Below are positions 20,571 to 28,085 of a stretch of DNA of 34,506 nt, in pieces. How positions within the stretch are numbered: the first letter of the stretch is position 1; each line of letters starts with the position of its first letter. The stretch is from positions 1-34,506 of the forward strand of contig JAQCIX010000004.1 in the NCBI GenBank assembly GCA_027593365.1, in the 5' to 3' direction. Under the pieces are notes generated by a model. It worked only from the letters and a program-made list of their open reading frames with translations. It was not told the origin of the DNA and did not search any database. Made by a program: the position numbers and the translations under genes. The DNA comes from Verrucomicrobiota bacterium. Its GTDB lineage: Bacteria > Verrucomicrobiota > Verrucomicrobiia > Opitutales > Seribacteraceae.

Positions 20571-21656
20571 TTAATTGGGTAAAAATCTGGGCAAGATTTC
20601 ATCCATGCTTTGGAGCAGATGAGTCATGGTATCTTCCGTTTCGTTGCCCATATTAGATATCCGAAAAGTTTTACCCTTAATTTTTCCGTAGCCACCATCA
20701 ATGGCTAGTTTCTTTTCATTTTTCAATGCCTTCACAAATCCGGCCACATCCATTTCCAAATTGTTGCTCACGCAAGTAAGTGCTTTGGATGCGAATGCTT
20801 TCTCGGGAAGTAAAGTAAAGCCTTTTTGCTCAACCCAATCATGAACCATATCATTGAGTTTAGCGTGTCGGTTATGCCTGGCTTCCACCCCTTCCTCAAA
20901 AATTTTGTCTAGGGTGTATTTTAATCCATGAATTTGGGGAATGGCAGGTGTGCTTGGAGTCATTCCTTTCTCATGGTTTTTGAGAAATTCGATGAAATCA
21001 AAATAGTATCCACGACCATCAATTTTTTCGGCCCGTGCAAAAGCTCTTTCCGAAACCGTAAGCAAGGCTAGTCCGGGCGGTAGGGCAAGTGCCTTCTGGG
21101 ATCCAGTGAGGATTACATCAATACCCCAAAGATCTTTTGGGATGGGTACGACCGAGAACGAACTGACAGTATCAATGACTGAAATAACATCTGGGTATTT
21201 AGCCAATACTTTCATGATGTCTTCCAGCGGGTTCATCATTCCGCAAGATGTTTCGTTATGAACCAGGGTAACTAAGTCGTACTCACCGGTGGCAAGTTTG
21301 CTATCGAGAATCTGAGGATCAATGTGATGTCCCCATTCAGCTTCCAATCCATCTGCCTCCTTGCCACATCGCAGAGCTACATCCAACCACTTGTCAGAGA
21401 AGGCTCCACACATGCAGCACAAAGTTTTCTTGGCACATAGGTTTCGAACCGCACCTTCCATCACCCCCCATGCACTGGAAGTAGAGAGGAATACAGGGTC
21501 TTGGGTCTGAAAAAGCTCCTGAAGCTGAGGCTGGCAGGATTGATACAATTCAACGAAGTCAGGACTTCTATGACCCATAACTCGGGTTGACATGGCTTCA
21601 TAGGCTTGCGGAGAAACATCAACCGGGCCAGGGATATGTAATTTATAATCAATCAT
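20571..21656 (-). CDS. Class V aminotransferase, alanine-glyoxylate type
   Basis: The 361 residues match PLP-dependent class V aminotransferases of the serine-pyruvate / alanine-glyoxylate group. The N-terminal IPGPVDVSP is the usual substrate loop, and STSSAWGVMEGAVRNL resembles the SGTGT-type cofactor loop. D162 in VIDTVSSF contacts the pyridine nitrogen, and K188 in LTGSQKALALPPG is the Schiff-base lysine. The substrate cannot be settled by sequence. Its ATG overlaps the panD stop by 8 bases, so the two are probably translated together. A role near beta-alanine or alanine metabolism is conceivable but unproven. Confidence 0.9.
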   Translation of the reverse strand: MIDYKLHIPGPVDVSPQAYEAMSTRVMGHRSPDFVELYQSCQPQLQELFQTQDPVFLSTSSAWGVMEGAVRNLCAKKTLCCMCGAFSDKWLDVALRCGKEADGLEAEWGHHIDPQILDSKLATGEYDLVTLVHNETSCGMMNPLEDIMKVLAKYPDVISVIDTVSSFSVVPIPKDLWGIDVILTGSQKALALPPGLALLTVSERAFARAEKIDGRGYYFDFIEFLKNHEKGMTPSTPAIPQIHGLKYTLDKIFEEGVEARHNRHAKLNDMVHDWVEQKGFTLLPEKAFASKALTCVSNNLEMDVAGFVKALKNEKKLAIDGGYGKIKGKTFRISNMGNETEDTMTHLLQSMDEILPRFLPN

Positions 21657-22032
21657 GAGAAAGGGGGGCAGGGGAGGAAATTAATTCATGGGTTAGGTTC
21701 TTTTTACCTACCAGCACGAGTTTGGGTTCCCAAACCGCAGCTTCATCTGGATTAAGGGAAACAAAAGTTAATATTACCAAAAGGTCGCCGACTTTTCCTT
21801 TGTGAGCAGCCGCCCCATTCAGGGCAATCTCTCCGGATCCACGAGCAGCAGGAATACAATAAGTCTCAAATCTTTCTCCATTTGTTATATTGCCGACGAG
21901 AATTTTTTCGTGGTGCAAAAAGCCTGCCGCATCCAAGAGGTCCTGATCGATTGAAAGACTCCCAGAATAGTTCTGGTGAACTCCAGTGACTTGGGCACGG
22001 TGCAACTTGGATTTTAAAAGAGTTACCTGCAT
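21649..22032 (-). CDS. panD: Aspartate 1-decarboxylase (pyruvoyl enzyme)
   Basis: PanD turns aspartate into beta-alanine for pantothenate and CoA. The 127-residue proenzyme cleaves itself between G24 and S25 in YSGSLSID to create the pyruvoyl group. K9, R54 and Y58, known active-site residues, are all in place (KSKLH; NGERFETYC). The loop GEIALNGAAAH is also typical. It heads the minus-strand run panD-aminotransferase-topB-FmdB-like-lipA and diverges from lpxK across a 119-base gap with a long inverted repeat. No other pan genes are in the window. Confidence 0.97.
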   Translation of the reverse strand: MQVTLLKSKLHRAQVTGVHQNYSGSLSIDQDLLDAAGFLHHEKILVGNITNGERFETYCIPAARGSGEIALNGAAAHKGKVGDLLVILTFVSLNPDEAAVWEPKLVLVGKKNLTHELISSPAPLSHD

Positions 22033-22051
22033 ATTTGGTCTAGCTAAAAGG

Positions 22052-22132
22052 AATTCATCAAATACTTTCGACTAAAAAAGTCAATGGATCAAAGGACTCG
22101 GATGGGGAATCAGGTTGAAAGTGTGATGAATT
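22052..22132. repeat. Inverted repeat in the panD/lpxK divergent region
   Basis: AATTCATCA-AAT-ACTTTC (22052-22069) is matched in inverted form by GAAAGT-G-TGATGAATT (22117-22132), giving nine plus six exact pairs around a small asymmetric bulge. The 47-base loop contains a further stem, GACT-AAAAA-AGTC (22070-22082). It fills most of the space between the two divergent starts and could be paired operator sites or a folded leader. Confidence 0.55.
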
Positions 22133-22151
22133 TTATTAACTTTTGGACGAT

Positions 22152-23369
22152 ATGACGCAAACAGGCGGGTTAACTTGGGTAAAGCAAAGATGGGGCGATT
22201 TCGAAAGCTTCGTAGAAGGTGTTCTGTATGACCGAGATCTATCTATCTCTGCCCGCTTGTTCGGTCTGTTTCTAAATCCTTTTTCCTACCTTTTCTACGG
22301 TATCGTTTGGTCTCGTTTATTTCTCTATTCCAAAGGATTGTTTTTTCGTTCCACGCGACTCGATGCCCTGGTGATTGTTGTCGGCAATCTTACTATGGGG
22401 GGGACCGGCAAAACACCCGTGGTCGAACGCTTGGCTCGCGAGCTAGTTGCCAAGGGGCGAAAGGTTGCTGTGCTCAGTCGTGGTTATAAAAGTAAGGAGG
22501 AAGGAGCTTCTGAAAAACAATCCACGACCAAGGTGGTAAGTAATGGCAGTAAGGTACTACTCGATTCTGAAGAAGCGGGTGATGAGCCTTACATGCTTGC
22601 TCATAATTTACCCGGTGTTCTGGTGCTGACCGATAAAGATCGTGTCCGTGCCGGTAGGTTTGCCATTGAGGAATATGGGGTAGATGTGCTGATTTTAGAT
22701 GACGGTTTTCAATTTTTGCCTATGCAAGCCGATATGAACTTGTTGCTTGTGGATCAGCTGAATCCATTCGGAAACCATAAGTTACTGCCAAGAGGTATCT
22801 TAAGAGAACCCGTTCGTCATCTTTGTCGAGCTTCCTATGTGTTAATTACCAAATCTGAAATCGAGCCACAACTTGAGCTATTGGAAACCATCCGCAAGTA
22901 TAACAAAAACGCGGAAATTATTCGTTGTGCTCATAAGCCTAAAGTTTTCAGAGAGATCAATGGAACTGAAGAAAAAAAATTAAGCTTTTTATTTGAACTT
23001 CAAGCGGGTGTCTTTTGCGGCATCGCTTCTCCTCGTGGATTTGAGCAACTCATTCATAGAATGTCAGGAGAATTACGATACAAAAAACGTTTCCTGGACC
23101 ATCATCGTTACGAGAAAGATGAGCTGGAAAGGCTTTTTCAGCAGGCCAAAAACTCGGGTGTGGAGGTCATGATCACAACAGAAAAGGATGCTGTGCGAAT
23201 ACCTGATGATTTCAAACCAGTAATCCCTCTCTATTACCTACGAATGGAAATAGAGATCGTGGAGGGATACGATGATTTTGAGGAAGCTGTAAGCTCGATT
23301 TGTGAATTAAGACCAAGTAATCAAAAACATGCCAACCAAGATTTAGTGATGCCCCAAAGCAAGGACTGA
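22152..23369 (+). CDS. lpxK: Tetraacyldisaccharide 4'-kinase (lipid A synthesis)
   Basis: LpxK phosphorylates the 4' position of the lipid A disaccharide at the inner membrane. The protein has 405 residues from this ATG; a TTG nine bases earlier (22143) is an alternative start, and neither has a good Shine-Dalgarno. An N-terminal amphipathic or membrane segment ([20 protein letters not shown], about 39-58) precedes the P-loop [11 protein letters not shown] (about 78-88). VLSRGYKSK and [11 protein letters not shown] are further LpxK marks. At about 405 residues it is somewhat longer than the E. coli enzyme (328), mostly through the C-terminus. Its 3' end overlaps that of hemE by 27 bases. Confidence 0.95.
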   Translation: MTQTGGLTWVKQRWGDFESFVEGVLYDRDLSISARLFGLFLNPFSYLFYGIVWSRLFLYSKGLFFRSTRLDALVIVVGNLTMGGTGKTPVVERLARELVAKGRKVAVLSRGYKSKEEGASEKQSTTKVVSNGSKVLLDSEEAGDEPYMLAHNLPGVLVLTDKDRVRAGRFAIEEYGVDVLILDDGFQFLPMQADMNLLLVDQLNPFGNHKLLPRGILREPVRHLCRASYVLITKSEIEPQLELLETIRKYNKNAEIIRCAHKPKVFREINGTEEKKLSFLFELQAGVFCGIASPRGFEQLIHRMSGELRYKKRFLDHHRYEKDELERLFQQAKNSGVEVMITTEKDAVRIPDDFKPVIPLYYLRMEIEIVEGYDDFEEAVSSICELRPSNQKHANQDLVMPQSKD

Positions 23370-24377
23370 ATCAACGAGTGCTTCCATACATTCTATCTTT
23401 GCGTTGGGTCGTATGCCATGACCCAAGTTCATAATGTGGGCAGGGTCGTTCCTCATTGAATCCAAGATTTTGTTGGTTTCAATAGCAACTTGGCCAGCAT
23501 TAGTTTCCATTAATTCCGGATCCAAATTACCCTGAAGCACGAGGGGAGAGGGTAATCGCTTACGTACCTCTGGCAAATCAGTGTTGTGATGAACTCCCAG
23601 GGCTCTGGTTCCTGTTTTTTTGATTTCGCATAATCGATCTGCTGATGCATTGGCGTAAACAATGATGGCAAGCTCGCTGGGAATGTTTTCAATCACCTTT
23701 TGAATCCAATGCAGGGAATAGTCCCAGAGATGATCAGATGGGCAGAGGTTGTGCCAACTATCAAAAATTTGCAGGGCGTCTACCCCACAGCTTGCCTGCA
23801 TCTTTAAATATTCGATCAGGGCATCCGCAATTTTTCCCAATAGCTTATGAAAGGAAGCAGGATGTTCTTTTGCCCAAGCCAAAGCTTTGGGGAACCCATC
23901 CGCAGATCCACCTTCAATCATGTAACAGGCGAGGGTCCATGGAGACCCGCAAAAGCCTAATAAAGCCTGGTTTCCCCCCAATTCTTTTCTAAGGAGTTTC
24001 AGTGTGCTGGATACATAAGAAAGTTTTTCCTGAATGGCTTCAGTCGACAGCTGGTCGATGTCTTTCTCGGAACTGATTTTAGAAGTCATTTCAATCCCAC
24101 CTCCATTTCTGAAGTCATAGCCTTGGCCCATAGCTTCTGGAATTACCAGGATGTCGCTGAAAACGATCGCCGCATCCAACTTGAATCTTCGCAGTGGTTG
24201 AAGGGTTACTTCAGTGGCAAGTTCAGGATTCTTAACCATCTCAAGAAAAGAATATTTTTCTTTCAGGGCCCGATATTCAGGCAAATAGCGGCCCGCTTGT
24301 CTCATAACCCAGAGAGGAGGGCGTCCGCTTTGGTTTACTCCATTTAGGGTATCAATAAATAAAGACCGTCCACTCAC
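23343..24377 (-). CDS. hemE: Uroporphyrinogen decarboxylase
   Basis: HemE removes four acetate carboxyls from uroporphyrinogen III to give coproporphyrinogen III. The 344 residues have RQAGRYLPEYR (26-36), FSDIL with the catalytic Asp at 75, LLGFCGSPWTLACYMIEGG, and the C-terminal MNLGHGIRP. The start is a GTG that overlaps the hemF stop as GTGA, so translation is probably coupled to hemF, whose product acts next in the pathway. It converges on lpxK with a 27-base coding overlap, so the two transcripts are antisense at their 3' ends. Confidence 0.97.
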   Translation of the reverse strand: MSGRSLFIDTLNGVNQSGRPPLWVMRQAGRYLPEYRALKEKYSFLEMVKNPELATEVTLQPLRRFKLDAAIVFSDILVIPEAMGQGYDFRNGGGIEMTSKISSEKDIDQLSTEAIQEKLSYVSSTLKLLRKELGGNQALLGFCGSPWTLACYMIEGGSADGFPKALAWAKEHPASFHKLLGKIADALIEYLKMQASCGVDALQIFDSWHNLCPSDHLWDYSLHWIQKVIENIPSELAIIVYANASADRLCEIKKTGTRALGVHHNTDLPEVRKRLPSPLVLQGNLDPELMETNAGQVAIETNKILDSMRNDPAHIMNLGHGIRPNAKIECMEALVDSVLALGHH

Positions 24378-25297
24378 CCTTGTTCAGCCAGCCATTCTCT
24401 GGGTCGTAAATAAGATTGATAAAGATCCTCTTCAGGGGAGTCAGCTTCAGGGGACCAACCATATGTCCAGGACACCTCAGGTGGCATGGACATTAGAATA
24501 GACTCGGTTCTTCCCTTGGACTGAAGCCCAAAAAGAGTACCACGATCATACACGAGATTAAATTCAGCGTACCTTCCTCTACGGTATTTTTGAAAATTCC
24601 TTTGTTTTTGTCCAAAAGCAGTGGTCTTTCGTTTTTCGAATATTTCGAAGTAAGTATCCGAAAAGCAGTTCCCCACCGATAGGACAAAATCTAGTGTCTG
24701 TTCAAAAGTTTCAAGTTTTAGGTCATCAAAAAAGATACCACCTACTCCTCGGGTTTCCTTTCTGTGAGGAAGATAAAAGTACTCATCACACCATTTTTTG
24801 AATTTTGGATAGAGATCAGTGCCAAAAGGATCACAGACTGATTTTGCTGCCTTGTGCCAAAGGAGCACATCCTCATGAAAAGGGTAATAGGGTGTTAAAT
24901 CAAATCCTCCCCCAAACCACCACTCTGTTGGATTTCCCTCTGGACCTGCTTCAAAATAGCGAATGTTGGCATGGCTGGTAGGCACATATGGGTTGTAAGG
25001 GTGGAAAACGACAGAAACCCCCATGGCCCGAAAGGGTAGCCCACTTAATTCCGGGCGGTTCTGAGTCGCAGACGGTGGAAGCTCCTTACCATGTACATCA
25101 GAGAAGTTAATTCCACCTTTTTCCATCGCATCTCCTTTTGCGAAAGCTCGTGTAATGCCTCCTCCACCTTCTTCTCGGTCCCATGCCTCCTCAGTTTCTT
25201 TACAAAGCGGATCAAGTTCCAAAAGCTTACCGCAAATTCTTTCCTGCAAGGTAAGGAACCCATTTCGGGTGCTTTCTGAATCAAGATCTTTAGACAT
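24374..25297 (-). CDS. hemF: Oxygen-dependent coproporphyrinogen III oxidase
   Basis: HemF oxidatively decarboxylates coproporphyrinogen III to protoporphyrinogen IX using O2, so the host makes heme aerobically. The protein has 307 residues from the ATG at 25297. A TTG two codons earlier is open, but a GGGAG sits nine bases before the ATG and too close to the TTG, which favours the ATG. Marks include GGGITRAFAKGDAMEKGG, SHANIRYFE, WWFGGGFDLTPYYPFHED, RGVGGIFFDDL, and YAEFNLVYDRGTLFGL near the end. It overlaps hemE by 4 bases and lies 62 bases behind the cNMP/pseudo-receiver gene. Confidence 0.98.
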   Translation of the reverse strand: MSKDLDSESTRNGFLTLQERICGKLLELDPLCKETEEAWDREEGGGGITRAFAKGDAMEKGGINFSDVHGKELPPSATQNRPELSGLPFRAMGVSVVFHPYNPYVPTSHANIRYFEAGPEGNPTEWWFGGGFDLTPYYPFHEDVLLWHKAAKSVCDPFGTDLYPKFKKWCDEYFYLPHRKETRGVGGIFFDDLKLETFEQTLDFVLSVGNCFSDTYFEIFEKRKTTAFGQKQRNFQKYRRGRYAEFNLVYDRGTLFGLQSKGRTESILMSMPPEVSWTYGWSPEADSPEEDLYQSYLRPREWLAEQG

Positions 25298-25359
25298 AGA
25301 CAACTACTCCCGTGGGGATATGTGGTTGGCTTGGGGGAGGGTCAGATGAAAAGAGGGGA

Positions 25360-26502
25360 TCAATCCTCGTCTTCCTCGACCTCTCGGTTGAAAGATTCCT
25401 TGGCTTCTTCGAGGTTTTCGCAGATAGCCCATTCTTCGCATCCATCCAAATTATTCCACATCTCGGCATCCTCTCCGGTTGCAATAATGGCTCCTCTCAT
25501 TGGAAGTTTCATATCCTCGATTTTCTCGGCAAACTCACCGACTACCTCAATCGCTTCTTCCTCGGCTTCCTCGAGCGAGGAAACATCTATGATTAATTTT
25601 AGGATACCTTCGTTAATGGTGTTACGGATCCTTTGATCCATATTCTCTTTAATGTCATTAATAACGAATGGAGAAAGTTCGGTAGGTAATTCAAAGAGTA
25701 AATAATCGTCGATAAACTTGAAGTAGCGTGCAGAAGAATCAAGATTCATGACCTTGTACATCACCGCATCGGATTTATTTTGATCAAAAGGCTTGGTGAT
25801 ACAGTCGGCAAATCCAGCATCCAGAGCTTTCTTTTGAGCAGCCTGGTCTCCCATGACAATCATTCCAACTACTGGAGTATTTAGCACACGGTGATTGGTC
25901 TTGAGCTTTCTCCTTAGATCAATGGCTGAATCTCCGGGGAGGCCCATGCTAATTAGGATGGCCGAGTAGTGACTGTGTTCACAAGCGTCCAATGCACATT
26001 GTTCATCTTTTGCTCCTTCAACCTGCCAATCACTTTTGGCGAACATTTCGGTGAGTTGTTTGACAATGTTGGGTTTATCATCGACCACCAAAATTCGAAT
26101 GGTGTTATCGGTGACATCCAAGACTTTCGTCCCATCAGCCTTTTTAAAGATATTAAAATCAGAGTCACCGCGAGGAGCAATTTTGTTCATCCGATATAGG
26201 CGACGTCCAAGGGTACGAATGAGCTTTAGGGCAACTTTGGGATTTTTAGTGACAATGTCGGCGATGCTTTCTTCCACATGGCGAACCTTGGATGGAGTCT
26301 TGGCTCGAATAGCTGCATCCCTTTTCATTCCAAGGATTTCACTAAGTTCACCAAAGATTGCTCCTTTCATATTGATCTCGCTGAGTACGCGATTATCACG
26401 AATGACTTCGAGGGTGCCGCTTTCCAAAATACAAAATCCGGTTCCGAGCTCGCCTTCTGGCAGCACAACTTCGCCCTCCTGATATTCTTGAAGTTTGATC
26501 AT
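25360..26502 (-). CDS. cNMP-binding / pseudo-receiver / STAS-like fusion protein
   Basis: The 380 residues show three parts. Residues 1-115 are a cyclic-nucleotide-binding domain with the phosphate-cassette pattern FGELSEILGMKRDAAIRA (E52, R61). Residues 133-255 are a receiver domain with the acidic pair D141/D142 and K237 in TKPF, but the phospho-acceptor position reads ILISMGLP, with S185 in place of Asp. Residues 258-375 look like a STAS domain (LKLIIDVSSLEEAEEEAIEV), again without the serine that is phosphorylated in SpoIIAA-type proteins. The end is very acidic. No DNA-binding, kinase or cyclase domain is present, so it probably signals through protein contacts. It precedes hemF-hemE on the same strand. 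Confidence 0.75.
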   Translation of the reverse strand: MIKLQEYQEGEVVLPEGELGTGFCILESGTLEVIRDNRVLSEINMKGAIFGELSEILGMKRDAAIRAKTPSKVRHVEESIADIVTKNPKVALKLIRTLGRRLYRMNKIAPRGDSDFNIFKKADGTKVLDVTDNTIRILVVDDKPNIVKQLTEMFAKSDWQVEGAKDEQCALDACEHSHYSAILISMGLPGDSAIDLRRKLKTNHRVLNTPVVGMIVMGDQAAQKKALDAGFADCITKPFDQNKSDAVMYKVMNLDSSARYFKFIDDYLLFELPTELSPFVINDIKENMDQRIRNTINEGILKLIIDVSSLEEAEEEAIEVVGEFAEKIEDMKLPMRGAIIATGEDAEMWNNLDGCEEWAICENLEEAKESFNREVEEDED

Positions 26503-26504
26503 AG

Positions 26505-26629
26505 GTAATACTTATCTTTGGGAAAACTCATTTTGAATCAATTCTAATATAGGGTTATTGATCGTTATATTCCACCTTCTTATTTACTAAAGTGAATCGA
26601 CAGATTTGGAATATTTTTTAAGAAGTATT
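26505..26629. promoter_or_regulatory. Mirror-placed AAGTATT motifs in a divergent region
   Basis: The 129-base gap between the cNMP gene and the dihydrolipoyl dehydrogenase gene has AATACTT at 26507-26513 and its inverse AAGTATT at 26623-26629. Each lies within a few bases of one of the two start codons. AAGTATTAC also occurs on the minus strand of the LysR/yggS gap. I see no convincing promoter pair in this A+T-rich gap. The meaning is uncertain. Confidence 0.25.
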
Positions 26630-26631
26630 GC

Positions 26632-28032
26632 ATGGGAAATATAGCACAAGACTTTGACTTTCTGGTTTTGGGTGGTGGGAGTGCGGGGTACGCAGCAGCC
26701 AGAACGGTTCATGAATTTGGAAAGTCCGTTGCCGTGGTCGATGGTGGGAGTGAGTTAAGTGGCTTATGTATCCTGCGGGGTTGTATGCCTTCGAAAACCC
26801 TAATTTATTCGGCAGAGATCCTTCACTTGGCTCAAAAAGGAGAAGTTTTTGGTTTTGATGGGGATAAACCAGTGGCAAATCTCGCAGAGATGCAGAAGAG
26901 AAAAAGAGCGGTGATTCAGGAGTTTTCAGATTACCGAAAGGAGCAATTGGAAGATGGCCGCTTTTCTTTGTATCGTGAGTATGGATCCTTTCTCGACGCC
27001 AATACCATACAGCTAGCTGGTGGACTGGTTTTAAAAGCAGAGAAAATACTTATCTCCACTGGTTCGGAGATTTATACACCTGACCTACCTGGTCTGAGGA
27101 ATTGTCCTTTCAAAACAAGTGACGATGTTCTGAACTTGGATTATCTTCCCGAAGAATGCATTGTTCTTGGGGGTGGGGTGGTTGCCTGCGAATTGGCTCA
27201 GTTTCTCTCTAGGGTGGGATGCCGGGTGATTCAACTTCAGCGAAGTAACCACATCCTGAAAGGCTTTTCTCCTGAGGCATCTACAGTTGTGGAACAGGCT
27301 TTCCGTGCAGAGAAGATAGATTTATATACAGGTGTTTCTCTTCAATCATTCGAGCAAATTGGAGAAAACCAAATTCAGGTAAATTTCGAGCATGGGGGTA
27401 AATCTCACCAATTGGAAACGAGCTTTCTTTTTAATGCTCTCGGTAGGAGACCTGCCACTTCAAATCTTGGTCTGGAAAGGGTCGGGCTCGATTGCCTGAA
27501 AAGCGGTCATGTCAAAACCAATTCTTTCCAACAGACTCAAATTCCCAATATTTATGCAGCCGGGGACTGTGCAGGACCTCATGAGATTGTTCATATTGCG
27601 ATCAAACAGGGAGAGACTGCAGCCAGGCATGCATGTGGGGAATCCGTTCCTCCGTTGAATTACGATTCTTTGCTCACGGTCGTCTTTACAGACCCTCAGC
27701 TTGCTAAGGTAGGGTTGGGCCCCGAAGAAATCAGGGATCGAGGTATGGAGCCATTTTCTGCATCCTACCCTTTTGATGATCATGGAAAGTCCATTCTTAT
27801 GGAAGCAAAGTATGGATATGTCTCGGTTCATGCCGACCGAAAAACGGGTCGGATTCTCGGTGCCGAATGTGTATCCAAGGATGCTGGTGAACTTATACAT
27901 TCCTTATCAGTCGCAGTTGCCCTTAAGGCAACCCCGGCAGATCTGCTCAAAGCAGATTGGTATCACCCAACTCTTTCTGAAATTTGGACCTACCCTTTGG
28001 AAGACCTAGCCGAGGAACTCGCTACTAGCTAA
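26632..28032 (+). CDS. Dihydrolipoyl dehydrogenase-like flavoprotein
   Basis: The 466 residues form a pyridine-nucleotide disulfide oxidoreductase. The N-terminal FAD motif is LVLGGGSAGYAAA (11-23). The redox disulfide is C46/C51 in SGLCILRGCMPSK. The NAD(P) site is IVLGGGVVACELAQFL, and the second FAD strand is IPNIYAAGDCAG. The C-terminal HPTLSE supplies the catalytic His445-Glu450 pair that works across the dimer. This set fits dihydrolipoamide dehydrogenase, mercuric reductase or related enzymes; no N-terminal HMA or lipoyl domain is present. It is not next to 2-oxoacid dehydrogenase genes, so lpdA is plausible but not certain. It diverges from the cNMP gene. Confidence 0.9.
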   Translation: MGNIAQDFDFLVLGGGSAGYAAARTVHEFGKSVAVVDGGSELSGLCILRGCMPSKTLIYSAEILHLAQKGEVFGFDGDKPVANLAEMQKRKRAVIQEFSDYRKEQLEDGRFSLYREYGSFLDANTIQLAGGLVLKAEKILISTGSEIYTPDLPGLRNCPFKTSDDVLNLDYLPEECIVLGGGVVACELAQFLSRVGCRVIQLQRSNHILKGFSPEASTVVEQAFRAEKIDLYTGVSLQSFEQIGENQIQVNFEHGGKSHQLETSFLFNALGRRPATSNLGLERVGLDCLKSGHVKTNSFQQTQIPNIYAAGDCAGPHEIVHIAIKQGETAARHACGESVPPLNYDSLLTVVFTDPQLAKVGLGPEEIRDRGMEPFSASYPFDDHGKSILMEAKYGYVSVHADRKTGRILGAECVSKDAGELIHSLSVAVALKATPADLLKADWYHPTLSEIWTYPLEDLAEELATS

Positions 28033-28085
28033 ATCGGTAGCTGCTAATCCCGAAGGAAGGGTTGTACAGCAAAATTCAGCCAAAA

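Noticed and set aside
26503-26631. A sigma-70 promoter for the dihydrolipoyl dehydrogenase gene
   Set aside because: TTGAAT and several TATAT-like hexamers exist, but none pair at a proper distance with good matches.
28033-28085. Terminator between the convergent flavoprotein and cytochrome genes
   Set aside because: GCTG/CAGC and AATCCC/GGGTT can pair only with bulges and no T-run follows.
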